A DNA stretch of 64,000 bases from REEB509 sp049314555 (GTDB lineage: Bacteria; Pseudomonadota; Alphaproteobacteria; Caulobacterales; Aquidulcibacteraceae): contig JBMOEW010000010.1 in NCBI GenBank assembly GCA_049314555.1, forward strand, positions 1-64,000, read 5' to 3'. The first letter of the stretch is position 1. Every line of letters begins with the position of its first letter. Positions 1 to 8,375 of this stretch are shown here, one piece after another. The position numbers were made by a program, and so were the translations under genes. Under the pieces are notes generated by a model, which made no database searches, was not told where the DNA came from, and saw nothing but the letters and a program-made list of their open reading frames with translations.

Positions 1-197
1 GGCTGGTAGCTGTCTTCGCGGTCGGTCATGTACATGCGGGTGCCGCTGTCCATCGACAGCACCTTGTTCTCGACCAACAGCTGCCGGTTGCCGGGCACGG
101 GGATGGCTTGCGTGCGCAAGGCGAAGGCGCTGGCGTAGTTGTTGCCAACTGGGCGCTGGCCAAGGACCCAATGCCGGTTTTCCTGTGGTGCGCTCAT
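1..197 (-). CDS. NADP-dependent oxidoreductase, CurA-like MDR family (partial, N-terminus only)
   Basis: Only the first 65 codons lie in the window; the gene runs off the left edge. The translation begins MSAPQENRHWVLGQRPVG and continues with a proline-rich strand and LVENKVLSMDSGTRMYM. This matches the N-terminal GroES-like domain of zinc-independent medium-chain reductases (CurA / leukotriene B4 dehydrogenase group), in which a 'LS.D...R.wM' segment is conserved. Known members reduce enals, enones or quinones with NADPH. A full-length relative lies at 43586-44614 and shares this N-terminal pattern. The family call is fairly sure; the substrate cannot be told. Confidence 0.75.
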   Translation of the reverse strand, partial: MSAPQENRHWVLGQRPVGNNYASAFALRTQAIPVPGNRQLLVENKVLSMDSGTRMYMTDREDSYQ

Positions 198-334
198 GGT
201 TGGCCCTTCCTGTTTGCGCGAAAGCCTGCCGCTTTTGTCCAGACCGCGGCACTTCTCAAAAATGAGAGTAACACGCCCGCTTTAGCGGGCGACACAGGCT
301 TTGCGATGTCCGTTGCCATGGGCGTAAACGACTT

Positions 335-362
335 CGGCCCCTCCTTTTGAAGGGAGGGGCCG
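335..362 (-). terminator. Hairpin downstream of the first TonB receptor
   Basis: A perfect 10-bp stem (335-344 with 353-362, CGGCCCCTCC/GGAGGGGCCG) with an 8-nt loop lies 30 bp past the receptor stop on the minus strand. A clear T-run is missing, so it may be a weak intrinsic terminator or a 3'-end stabilising hairpin. Confidence 0.5.
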
Positions 363-391
363 ATCGTGTTCAAGCGTCGCTTACGGACGGC

Positions 392-2824
392 TTAGAAGGT
401 CACCTTGGCACGCGCATAGACGAAGCGGCCGTTGACGCCCACAGGCGACAGAATGTCATACGGCAAATTGCCGAAGTAGTTGATCAGGTCGCTCGACCGA
501 TCGGGATACTCGTCCAGGACGTTCGAGGCACCGATGGTGAAGGCAAACTCCGGGGTGATTTGCACCTCCCCTTCCAGATCGAGCTGCAGCTCCGAACCGT
601 AGGTTTGGGTGGGTTCAAAGCCGCCGCCAAAGTCGAACACGCGGGTGGCATCGCCGTAGTAGTTGACCCGCACCAGCCCGCGCCACGTTTCGTTTGACCA
701 TTCTGCCGACGCCACGACCTTTTCGGTGGGGGCTGCGGTTTCGATGGTGTTGCGCTCTTCCACGCCCACCAGACGGAAGGTTGGGTCCAGCGCGCGCAGG
801 GCGGCCGGGGTTGTAGCAAAGCGGGTGATCTCGGTTTCGGCGTTGCTGTAGGCAAGGCTCAGGGCCAAATCGCCCGAGAACAGCGGGGCGAGATAATCAA
901 GCACGACGTCGACGCCGTTGGTTTCGGTATCGATGGCATTGGTGAAGAAGCGCACGGAGCGGACGTTGGCCCCGCCCGGACGGGATTGGACGAAGTTTTC
1001 CAGGGCTGTTCCGAAGAACCGGTCAGACAGCGTGATGCGATCGTCCACTTCGATGCGGTAGGCATCCAGCGAAAGCGTAAAGTTGCCGAACGCGGCGGTG
1101 GTGCCGACGCTGTAGTTGACGCTTTCTTCCGGCTTCAGATCAGTTGCACCCAAGGCGCGGGCAATCGGGTCGTCCACTCGCAGGGTGCGGGTGCGGACGA
1201 GCGAACCACCGGTGCCGAAGTTTTGTGTGGTGTCTGAGAAGCCGATTTGCTGCAGGCCTGGCGCGCGGACGCTGTTGGACACGGCAGCGCGCAAGTTCCA
1301 GCCATCGACGATGGTGAAGAGGCCCGCGAGCTTTGCGGTGGTGGCATCGCCGAAGTCTGAATAGTCTTCGTAGCGGGCCGCCAGGGACAGGTAGAGCCGC
1401 TCGGTGACGTCGCCAGACAGATCAGTGTAAATGCTGAACACATCGCGGTCGATATCGACCACATCGGCGGGCGTGAGGCCCGGGGCAGCTTGGGCACCAA
1501 CCGCCAGCGTGGTGAACGGGCCGCCGATATAGGAGGCTGGTTCGCCGGCCTTGGTTTCATACGTTTCGCGGCGATATTCCACGCCGACCGCAAAGATCGC
1601 GGGGGTGGCGGTGAAGCCAAAGTCCAGCTCGCGCTGAAGGTCTACATTGGCGGTGAGCTGATCGAAGATGTAGGAGCCGGAGTCGAAGCTTGTGGGGCTT
1701 GATGGCCCAAGCGACGGGTTCAGCGAATTTTCGACGCCAAAGCCAAACTCGTTGCGACCGTAGCCAATCGAGGCGTCCACGTCGAACGCGCCAAGGGCCC
1801 AGGTTGCGCCGCCCACAACGGAGAGGTCTTCGTTGTCGCCGGTGGTTTGGGGGCGATAGCCGTTCGGATAGACACTGCGGATGTTTTGGAAGCTATCTGG
1901 ATAGCGCAGGAACGCCGCGCCGCCTTCGGTGGTCCGGTTGGCGTAGGTGGCGAAGCTGTACAGGTTGAAGCCGCCTGCGGGCAGTTCGGCGTTGTACCAG
2001 AGGTTCCAGGCGTTGGTGGATGGATCGCCAATCGCGTAATTGCGCCGGCCTGCCAGGGCAAGGTTGGCAGGGGTTTGCTGTTCAAAGAACGGGACCAAAT
2101 CGAAGCCCGCCCGATTGGTGCCTTCGCGGTCCAGCGCTTCGATGCCGAAGCGCACAAAGCCGCCGCGCTCGCCGAGGGCAAGGGCGCCTTCGGCGGCCAG
2201 GTTCAGCGTTTCACCGTCGGTCAGGTCTTGGCGGATCGCTTCGACATTGGTGTTGTGCTGGCCATAGGTGATGGTGAGTTCGCCGCCTTCGGGGGCATCA
2301 TCCAGGATCACATTGATAACGCCCGCGATCGCATCCGAGCCGTATTGTGCGCCTGCCCCATCGCGCAGCACTTCGATGCGCCCGACCGCGCCGAGTGGGA
2401 TGGTGTTGAAATCTACTGCCGCGGTGCCACGGCCGATCTTGGTTTCGGTGTTGACCACCGCGCTCTGGTGGCGTCGGCGGCCATTGACCAGGACCAGGGT
2501 TTGATCTGGCGAGAGGCCGCGCAGCTGACCGGCGCGGATGTGGTCTGAGGTGCCGGAGTTGGATTGGCGGGGGAAATTGAATGAAGGCGCAAGGGCCGTC
2601 AGGGCTTGGCCTAACTCGTTGCCAACGGCACCGGCGTTTTCCAGGGCCTCAGCGCTCAACACGTCCACCGGGACAGGTGAAGACAGCACGGTGCGTTCGC
2701 CGCCGCGCACGCCGGTGACGATGATTTCGTCTGAACCCGGTTGTGCCAATGCCGTGCCCGCCATTGCGACGGCCAAAACCGCGGTCGCTGCCGCTGCCAT
2801 CAGTCCACGCTTCCAAACTGCCAC
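392..2824 (-). CDS. TonB-dependent receptor
   Basis: An outer-membrane beta-barrel of about 810 residues for energised uptake of a large ligand. A signal peptide (hydrophobic run ending AMAGTALAQ) precedes a TonB-box-like DEIIVTG. The plug domain follows, with LRGLSPDQTLVLVNGRRRH, RIEVLRDGAGAQYGSDAIAG and GVINVIL. The chain ends in an aromatic residue (ARAKVTF), as outer-membrane barrels do. I chose the GTG at 2824 because an AGGAG sits 8 nt upstream and gives a normal basic n-region (AVWKRG). The open frame extends to a GTG at 2869, which has no such site. The ligand is unknown; the plug resembles proteobacterial receptors for sugars or organic compounds as much as siderophore receptors. Confidence 0.9.
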   Translation of the reverse strand: MAVWKRGLMAAAATAVLAVAMAGTALAQPGSDEIIVTGVRGGERTVLSSPVPVDVLSAEALENAGAVGNELGQALTALAPSFNFPRQSNSGTSDHIRAGQLRGLSPDQTLVLVNGRRRHQSAVVNTETKIGRGTAAVDFNTIPLGAVGRIEVLRDGAGAQYGSDAIAGVINVILDDAPEGGELTITYGQHNTNVEAIRQDLTDGETLNLAAEGALALGERGGFVRFGIEALDREGTNRAGFDLVPFFEQQTPANLALAGRRNYAIGDPSTNAWNLWYNAELPAGGFNLYSFATYANRTTEGGAAFLRYPDSFQNIRSVYPNGYRPQTTGDNEDLSVVGGATWALGAFDVDASIGYGRNEFGFGVENSLNPSLGPSSPTSFDSGSYIFDQLTANVDLQRELDFGFTATPAIFAVGVEYRRETYETKAGEPASYIGGPFTTLAVGAQAAPGLTPADVVDIDRDVFSIYTDLSGDVTERLYLSLAARYEDYSDFGDATTAKLAGLFTIVDGWNLRAAVSNSVRAPGLQQIGFSDTTQNFGTGGSLVRTRTLRVDDPIARALGATDLKPEESVNYSVGTTAAFGNFTLSLDAYRIEVDDRITLSDRFFGTALENFVQSRPGGANVRSVRFFTNAIDTETNGVDVVLDYLAPLFSGDLALSLAYSNAETEITRFATTPAALRALDPTFRLVGVEERNTIETAAPTEKVVASAEWSNETWRGLVRVNYYGDATRVFDFGGGFEPTQTYGSELQLDLEGEVQITPEFAFTIGASNVLDEYPDRSSDLINYFGNLPYDILSPVGVNGRFVYARAKVTF

Positions 2825-3056
2825 GCCCACATCTCCTGCATTTTGCAAAAAAGGTCTCAATCGCACCAAGGCTTAGCGTTTATCCGGGTGCCGATCATCG
2901 AACGGCACTAGCTCTTTACGTAAGCGGAAGTTACAGACCATTCTCCTCCCAGGGGAAAATCGCCGCGGGTTGAGCCATGGCGCTGCGTTTTCGGGGTTGG
3001 AAATGGGCGTGTTCGGTTAGAGTTCTGGCACCCACTGGTTTTTAAGGCCGCACTCT

Positions 3057-4409
3057 ATGACCGCTTCCAGCACGCCGCGCCGGCACGTGTCGACGACGTA
3101 TGTGGTGATGCTTGCTGTGGGCATGGTGGTGGGCGCGGGAATTTTTAAGTCGCCCGCTTATGTGGCGGCGGGGGCTGGGGATGCCGGCTGGCTGTTGATC
3201 CTGTGGCTGGTGGGCGGTGCGGTCACGCTGATCGGTGCGCTTTGCTATGCCGAGCTTGCCAGCACGTTCCCGAGTGCTGGCGGTGACTATCATTTCTTGA
3301 AGCTCGCTTACGGGCGATCGATGGCCTTCCTGTTTGCTTGGGCCAGGTTTGCGGTGATCAACACCGGCTCGATTGCACTGCTGGGGTTTGTGCTGGGGGA
3401 CTATCTGAACGCGGTGTGGGACATCGGGCCCCACGGGAACGCGATCTATGCTGCGATTGCGGTTTTCGTGATCACGGCTTTCAACATGCGCGGCGTTTAT
3501 GAGGGCGTGGCCGCCAACTACGGGATCACCGGGCTTGAAGTGGCGGGCCTGTTGATCATGACCGCTGCAGCGTTGTGGCTGGTAATCCAAGGCGTGCCGC
3601 CGGCCACCGATCTTGCGCTGCGCGCGCCTGCCCTGCCGCCGCCGGAGGGATTTGGCTTTGCACTCGTAATGGTGATGCTGGCGTTTGGCGGCTGGAACGA
3701 GATGGCCACCTTGTCTGCGGAGATCAAAGACGGGCGGCGGGGGATTGTGCGGGCGCTCGTGGCATCTGCGATTGCGATCACGGTGTTGTATCTGCTGGTC
3801 AATTGGGCGTTCTGGCGGGGCCTGGGGATGGAGGGTCTCGCCACAAGCGAAGCTCCGGCGGCGGATTTGATCGGGCGTGCCTTTGGCGATAACGCGCAGA
3901 TCGTGCTGGTGATTGCGGTGGCGTTTGCGGTGATCACCTCGATCAACGCCACGATTGTGGTGGGGGCGCGGACCACGTTTGCTGCCGCGCAGGACATGGC
4001 TTCGCTGTCGTGGTTTGCGGAATGGGACGAAAAGCGCGGCATCCCGGCCCGAGCGACCCTGGCTCACGGCGTGTTTGCTTTAGGGCTTGTGGGGCTTGGG
4101 GCGGTCTATGACGGGTTTGTTACCATGGTGGACTATACCGCGCCCGTGTATTGGCTGTTTTTGGTTGCGTCGGGGCTGGCCGTGATCGTTTTGCGCTTCA
4201 AGCAGCCAAACGTGGAGCGCCCGTTTCGGGTGCCGCTTTATCCCCTCTTGCCGCTGGTGTTTGTGGGGGTGAGCGTGGCGATGTGCTGGTCATCGATCGG
4301 CTATGTCGCGACGTTGAACGACCGCGGCCCTGCGGTCATGATGGGGTTGATTGTGGTGGGTGTTGGGGTCGTGTTGATGGCCTGGAAGCCCGCCGCAAAG
4401 TCAGTTTAG
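3057..4409 (+). CDS. APC-superfamily amino acid permease
   Basis: A polytopic inner-membrane transporter of 450 residues with about 12 hydrophobic segments. The first carries the family's substrate-binding glycine motif (GMVVGAGIFKSPA, about residues 22-34). Further matches are GALCYAELASTFPSAGGDYHF on helix 2-3 and an intracellular segment with AEIKDGRRGIVRAL. This places it with the amino acid/polyamine/organocation permeases (LAT/YjeH-like). The likely substrate is an amino acid, taken up or exchanged. It is transcribed away from the first TonB receptor across a 230-bp gap and is followed 25 bp later by the PAP2 lipoprotein gene, so the two may share a transcript. Confidence 0.88.
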   Translation: MTASSTPRRHVSTTYVVMLAVGMVVGAGIFKSPAYVAAGAGDAGWLLILWLVGGAVTLIGALCYAELASTFPSAGGDYHFLKLAYGRSMAFLFAWARFAVINTGSIALLGFVLGDYLNAVWDIGPHGNAIYAAIAVFVITAFNMRGVYEGVAANYGITGLEVAGLLIMTAAALWLVIQGVPPATDLALRAPALPPPEGFGFALVMVMLAFGGWNEMATLSAEIKDGRRGIVRALVASAIAITVLYLLVNWAFWRGLGMEGLATSEAPAADLIGRAFGDNAQIVLVIAVAFAVITSINATIVVGARTTFAAAQDMASLSWFAEWDEKRGIPARATLAHGVFALGLVGLGAVYDGFVTMVDYTAPVYWLFLVASGLAVIVLRFKQPNVERPFRVPLYPLLPLVFVGVSVAMCWSSIGYVATLNDRGPAVMMGLIVVGVGVVLMAWKPAAKSV

Positions 4410-4434
4410 GTCAAAAACAGGTTAGGACTTCGCC

Positions 4435-5187
4435 ATGTGGCGTGCGCGTCTTTTTGTTGTTGGTTTGGCGTTGCTGGCGGGGTGCGCCAGTGTGCCAACG
4501 CAGGTGGCCGAGCCGCCGCAGAATGCTGGCGGTTTTGCGGTGGGCTATCTGGCGCGGGTGCCGGATGCGCGTGCCTTTTTGGCACCGCCGCCTGGCGGCG
4601 ATTCCGCTTTGCAGGCTGGCGAGCTTGCCACCGTGATTGCCCTGCGTGCGCCGCGGGACGAGGCCCGCTGGGCGCAAGCCATTGCGGATAACCGGGTGGA
4701 CGCCGGCCAGGCCTTTGCGGTGCCGCTTGGCATGGTCATTTCCGCGGAAACGACGCCCAATCTCACGCGGGTTTTGGCGCGGGTCACGTCTGATGTCGTG
4801 GCGGTTTATGATCCCGCAAAGGAAGCCTTCGGGCGGATGCGGCCGTTCCAGACCGACAGCTCCATCGAAACGTGTATCGCGGGAGATGCTGCCCAAATGG
4901 CGCGTTTGGCCAACAGCCGCTCGTATCCATCCGGGCACGCCGCGTTTGGCTGGGCGTGGGCGCTGTTGCTGTCGGAAATGGTGCCGGAGCGGGCGGGCAT
5001 GATTTTGGCGCGCGGGCGCGAGTATGGGTGGAGCCGGGTCGTGTGCGGCGTGCACTATCCGAGCGATGTGCAGGCTGGCCAGCTTTCTGCTGCGGCGATC
5101 GTGGCTGCCTTGGATGCAGACCCGGCCTTTGAGCGCGATTTCGCCATTGCCCGGGCAGAGCTGCGCGCGGCGATGGGCTTGCGGTGA
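4435..5187 (+). CDS. PAP2-family acid phosphatase lipoprotein (class A PhoN-like)
   Basis: A 250-residue exported phosphatase. The N-terminus is a lipoprotein signal with lipobox LLAGC (Cys17), so the mature protein is probably anchored in the periplasm. All three PAP2 catalytic motifs are present: K-x6-RP (K129 to R135-P136), PSGH (165-168) and SR-x5-H-x3-D (S200, R201, H207, D211). His168 and His207 would be the general acid and the nucleophile. Family members hydrolyse phosphomonoesters or lipid phosphates without a metal. The lipid anchor is less common for class A acid phosphatases, which are usually soluble. The substrate is undetermined. Confidence 0.88.
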   Translation: MWRARLFVVGLALLAGCASVPTQVAEPPQNAGGFAVGYLARVPDARAFLAPPPGGDSALQAGELATVIALRAPRDEARWAQAIADNRVDAGQAFAVPLGMVISAETTPNLTRVLARVTSDVVAVYDPAKEAFGRMRPFQTDSSIETCIAGDAAQMARLANSRSYPSGHAAFGWAWALLLSEMVPERAGMILARGREYGWSRVVCGVHYPSDVQAGQLSAAAIVAALDADPAFERDFAIARAELRAAMGLR

Positions 5188-5235
5188 AAGCGCGCAGGAC
5201 GTTTGCGTGCGGCAAAGCCTGCCTAAGTCGGTGAT

Positions 5236-5667
5236 ATGACCCGTTTGCCGGACGCCCTCGCGCATGAGCCGCGCGCCGTGATTGTGTTTGACGGCCAATG
5301 CAAGCTTTGCTGCTTCACGGTTCGGTTTGTGGTGCCGCGGGACCGCAAGGGCTTGTTCGCCTTTCTGCCGGCGCAATCGGCCCTTGGGCGGGAGGTGCTG
5401 AGCGCGACCGGCCAGGATCCGGACGATCCGGAAACGTTTTTGCTGATCAAGAACGACAGGGTGTACGGCCTTTCAGACGCGGCCCTGCGGATCGGGCGGC
5501 GATTGTCTTGGCCTTGGTCGTGGCTGTCGTGGATTGGGACCGCTGTACCGCGTCCCCTGCGGGACTGGGCGTATTTGGTGTTGGCGCGCAATCGACGGCG
5601 GTGGTTTGGGAGCACGGCCGTGTGCATGGTGCCGGATGAGGCAATGCGGGCGCGGTTTGTGGGGTGA
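5236..5667 (+). CDS. DCC-family (DUF393) thiol-disulfide-type protein
   Basis: A small protein of 143 residues. Near the N-terminus it has the family signature FDGQCKLCC (Cys22-x-x-Cys25) on a strand-turn-helix. This is followed by LPAQSALG and a C-terminal helix-rich half with RPLRDWAY..ARNR. DUF393 proteins are predicted thioredoxin-like oxidoreductases; their physiological partners are not established. It follows the PAP2 gene by 48 bp on the same strand and may be co-transcribed. No signal peptide is visible, so it is probably cytoplasmic. Confidence 0.85.
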   Translation: MTRLPDALAHEPRAVIVFDGQCKLCCFTVRFVVPRDRKGLFAFLPAQSALGREVLSATGQDPDDPETFLLIKNDRVYGLSDAALRIGRRLSWPWSWLSWIGTAVPRPLRDWAYLVLARNRRRWFGSTAVCMVPDEAMRARFVG

Positions 5668-5723
5668 GAGGCTGAACGGCGGGTCAATTTGCACCGGCGC
5701 GCCAGCCTAACTTAGGCACCAAA

Positions 5724-5959
5724 ATGACCGTGGCAGCGATTCCTGATCGCTGGTTCCGCACTGCCGTCTAAGAGGTGGTGGGAGCCTGGCAGGTCGAGCG
5801 GGTGGCAGGGGCCACGGCAAATTGCCGCTTTCCCCCGGTGACGTATGTGCCGATGCGGTTCTTGTTTCGGTAGGTCGGGTTGAACTTGCTGCGCCCGGCG
5901 GGCTTGTGCTGCAGGGTTTGTGGCCGTTTGAAACCATTGCGCTGCATTTAGCCGATTAG
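5724..5959 (+). pseudogene. Possible frameshifted remnant of a small secreted protein (AprI/Inh-like?)
   Basis: No single frame is open across this gap, but two frames look protein-like in succession. The first contains GAWQVERVAGATANC. A shift near 5825 continues as LPLSPGDVCADAVLV, then GGLVLQGLWPFETIALHLAD, ending at a TAG at 5957. The pattern G.W.v......C.L.L......C....v......GLvL resembles the AprI/Inh protease-inhibitor fold, but this is by eye only. An in-frame stop near 5769 adds a second lesion. It could be a decayed gene or chance; confidence is low. Confidence 0.25.
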
Positions 5960-6916
5960 TCCCGCATGGGGCGCGAAATAGCTTGGATCATGGGCGAAGG
6001 GCAGCGGGGCTCCGGTGCTCAGGGCATCAAGGACCGCGGCGAAATCTGTTTGCGCACGAAACCCCAGCAAGCGCTGCGCTCGTTCGGCATCATAAACCCG
6101 GCCTATGCTTGTGGGGAGAACCCATCCGCGTTTGGCATAAAGCGCAGCCTGGTGCGGGAACAGGCGGGTGATCACGGCGCTGGGGTCCTGCTTCAATGCT
6201 TGGGCGTCTTCCCTCGAAAAAGGCGTCTTGGCGGCGATGATAAAGGTCTCGAAGCCAAGGTCCGGGGCCTTCTCTAAAGCCAAGAGATGGGCGCGGCTGA
6301 CATCCTCAACCGTCGCGCGGCGATAAAGGAATTCATTGGCCTTCAGATTTTCGCCGCAGGGTTTGGCGTGGGTGTCGTCGTCTTCCGGGAAAAAGCGCGC
6401 TGTGCGCAACACGACACAGGGCAACCCGTGTTCAAGGTGCGCGATCCGGCACAAGCCTTCAGCTGTGAGCTTCGTCACACCATAGATGTTGCGCGGTTCC
6501 AAGGGGCCTGCGCTTTCATCCAACCAAACGGCGGCATTTCCTTCCTCATTGCGAATCGCTTGGGAAATCATGAGGGAGGTTGTTGAGGTGAACACGAAAC
6601 GCCGCACGCCGGCGGCACGGGCGGCCTCCAGGAGGTTCAGCGTGCCCGTCACATTTACGTCTAGGAAGGCGGAAGCTGGGTTTCGTGCGATGTCTGGTTT
6701 GTGCAAGGCGGCGGCGTGGACCACGGCGTCTAGTGCGTGATCCGCAAAAGTGCGCTCTATGGCTGCGCGATCGGCGACTGAGGCCTGAACGGTGGTGCCT
6801 GCGCCTTCGGCTATGTCAAAGCCAATAACGTCATGACCCTGCTGGCGGAGGGCTGGCCCCAGGTATCGACCGAGCCAGCCGGAGGAGCCTGTCAAAAGCA
6901 CCCGCATCTTGATCAC
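5948..6916 (-). CDS. NAD-dependent epimerase/dehydratase (extended SDR)
   Basis: A 322-residue extended short-chain dehydrogenase. The N-terminal Rossmann motif is VLLTGSSGWLGRYLGPAL. DVNVTGTLNLLEAARAAGVRRFV, the TSTTS segment and the catalytic IYGVTKLTAE (Y-x3-K) follow in the usual order for sugar-nucleotide epimerases and dehydratases. The substrate is unknown. The start is a GTG at 6916 whose last bases form the stop of the upstream amidase gene (4-nt overlap); an ATG at 6907 is an alternative. It is the last gene of the agmatine operon, which makes a link to polyamine or derived metabolites possible but unproven. Confidence 0.85.
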   Translation of the reverse strand: MIKMRVLLTGSSGWLGRYLGPALRQQGHDVIGFDIAEGAGTTVQASVADRAAIERTFADHALDAVVHAAALHKPDIARNPASAFLDVNVTGTLNLLEAARAAGVRRFVFTSTTSLMISQAIRNEEGNAAVWLDESAGPLEPRNIYGVTKLTAEGLCRIAHLEHGLPCVVLRTARFFPEDDDTHAKPCGENLKANEFLYRRATVEDVSRAHLLALEKAPDLGFETFIIAAKTPFSREDAQALKQDPSAVITRLFPHQAALYAKRGWVLPTSIGRVYDAERAQRLLGFRAQTDFAAVLDALSTGAPLPFAHDPSYFAPHAGLIG

Positions 6917-7761
6917 CGCGGTGCCAAATCCGCACGGCGATCGCGGAAAAAGCCCCAGGCACCGCGGTGGGTTTCGAGGAAGTCGAGGTCAAACGTGTGG
7001 ACCAAAACGCCCTCCTGCGTGCGGTTGAAGCTTTGGACAAGATCGCCGCGGTGATCGGCGATGAAGCTGCCGCCATAGAAGGATTGCGGTTTGCCGTTGC
7101 AGGTTTCGGCCCCAATCCGGTTCGCGGCGACCACCGGGATCACGTTCGAGACCGCATGGCCCTGCATCGCGCGACGCCAGGGATCCAGCGTGTCGAGGCT
7201 TTGGTCGTGGGGTTCTGAGCCAATGGCGGTGGGGTACATCAGGACTTGGGCGTCCATCAAGGCCATCGCGCGGGCGCATTCGGGGTACCATTGGTCCCAA
7301 CAAATGCCGACACCAATCCGTCCGTGTTTGGTGTGCCAGACTTTGTAGCCGGTATCGCCGGGGCGAAAATAGTACTTCTCTTGATAACCTGGCCCGTCTG
7401 GGATGTGGCTTTTGCGATAGGTGCCCAGGAGGGACCCATCCGCGTCCAGCATCACGAGGCTGTTGTAGCGCTCCGGGCCATTGCGTTCGTAAATCGAGAC
7501 CGGGATCGCGACGCCCAGCGCCTGGGCTACGGGCTGAAGGGCGGTGACGCAGGGGTGTTCTGCGGCGGGATAAGCGGTGGCGAACCAGCGTTCCTGCTGG
7601 TCGGTGCAAAAGTATTCGCCCTGGAAGAGTTCGGACGGCAGGATCACCTGCGCGCCCTGCCCCGCCGCCTCGCGGATGAAGGCGATGGTTTTGGCGATGT
7701 TGGCGGCCATGTCCGGGCCGTAGCTCGTCTGGATCGCCGCGACGGTGATCGTTCGCGTCAT
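6913..7761 (-). CDS. aguB: N-carbamoylputrescine amidase
   Basis: A 282-residue nitrilase-superfamily hydrolase that cleaves N-carbamoylputrescine to putrescine, CO2 and ammonia. The Glu-Lys-Cys triad is visible: Glu in VILPSELFQGEYFC, Lys in YRKSHIPDGPGYQEKYYF, and Cys in GVGICWDQWYPECAR. The CWDQWYPE context is typical of plant and bacterial N-carbamoylputrescine amidases rather than of general omega-amidases. It lies in the same transcript as agmatine deiminase (8375-9352), which makes its substrate, so the assignment is well supported. It overlaps its neighbours by 4 nt on both sides, which suggests translational coupling. Confidence 0.93.
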   Translation of the reverse strand: MTRTITVAAIQTSYGPDMAANIAKTIAFIREAAGQGAQVILPSELFQGEYFCTDQQERWFATAYPAAEHPCVTALQPVAQALGVAIPVSIYERNGPERYNSLVMLDADGSLLGTYRKSHIPDGPGYQEKYYFRPGDTGYKVWHTKHGRIGVGICWDQWYPECARAMALMDAQVLMYPTAIGSEPHDQSLDTLDPWRRAMQGHAVSNVIPVVAANRIGAETCNGKPQSFYGGSFIADHRGDLVQSFNRTQEGVLVHTFDLDFLETHRGAWGFFRDRRADLAPR

Positions 7762-8375
7762 GGGCCTGCCCTTTCACCTGCAGCGGCAAGCGCCCAGTCG
7801 AGCGCCTGTTCCAGCCTGTCATTTCCCCAGAAGAGTTCCCCGTCGAGGGTCGTGAAAGCCGGCGCGCCAAACACACTCAGAGCGATCGCTTCATCCACCG
7901 ACGCACGCAATGCGGATTTGACTTCGTCGCCGTTGGCACGCGCAAGCACCGGCCCGGCTCCAATGCCGAGGGAATGTAACACGGCCTCGACGACCGCCAC
8001 ATCCGCGATTGTGGCACCATTGGCAAATTCGGCCGTGTAAAGCGCACGCACGAATGCGGGGCGCGTCGCATCGTCCAGCGCTGTGGCGACACGGGCACCG
8101 AGCAGCCCGTTCTGCGGGAAGACATCCGGCTTTCGGAAAGGCAGATCGAGGCTTGCACAAATGCGCTCCACGTCGCGCCACATGTAAGCGCCCTTCACGG
8201 GATAAAGGTTGAACGGGGACTCTTTGAGCCCCTGCCCCGCGAAGATGGGGCCGAGCAGAAAGGGTCGCCAATGCACCGCGACGCCCCGCCGCGCCGCTAG
8301 GGCCTCGGTGCGCATGGCGGCGGGGTAAGAGTAGGTTGACGCAAACTCGAACCAAAAGTCGATGACCGGGGCCAT
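7758..8375 (-). CDS. 2-hydroxychromene-2-carboxylate isomerase / DsbA-like kappa-GST family protein
   Basis: A 205-residue thioredoxin-fold protein of the HCCA isomerase (NahD, kappa-class GST) family. The N-terminal FWFEFASTYSYPAAMR has the serine-type active site (S-x-x-S/Y) in place of the CxxC of true DsbA. WRPFLLGPIF, the helical insert with KPDVFPQNGLLG, and the C-terminal cis-Pro loop FGAPAFTTLDGELFWGNDRL also match. Relatives use glutathione to isomerise aromatic ring-cleavage products, but many homologues are uncharacterised. It sits between aguA and aguB with 1-nt and 4-nt overlaps. A glutathione-dependent role in that pathway is unknown and would be new. Confidence 0.85.
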   Translation of the reverse strand: MAPVIDFWFEFASTYSYPAAMRTEALAARRGVAVHWRPFLLGPIFAGQGLKESPFNLYPVKGAYMWRDVERICASLDLPFRKPDVFPQNGLLGARVATALDDATRPAFVRALYTAEFANGATIADVAVVEAVLHSLGIGAGPVLARANGDEVKSALRASVDEAIALSVFGAPAFTTLDGELFWGNDRLEQALDWALAAAGERAGP

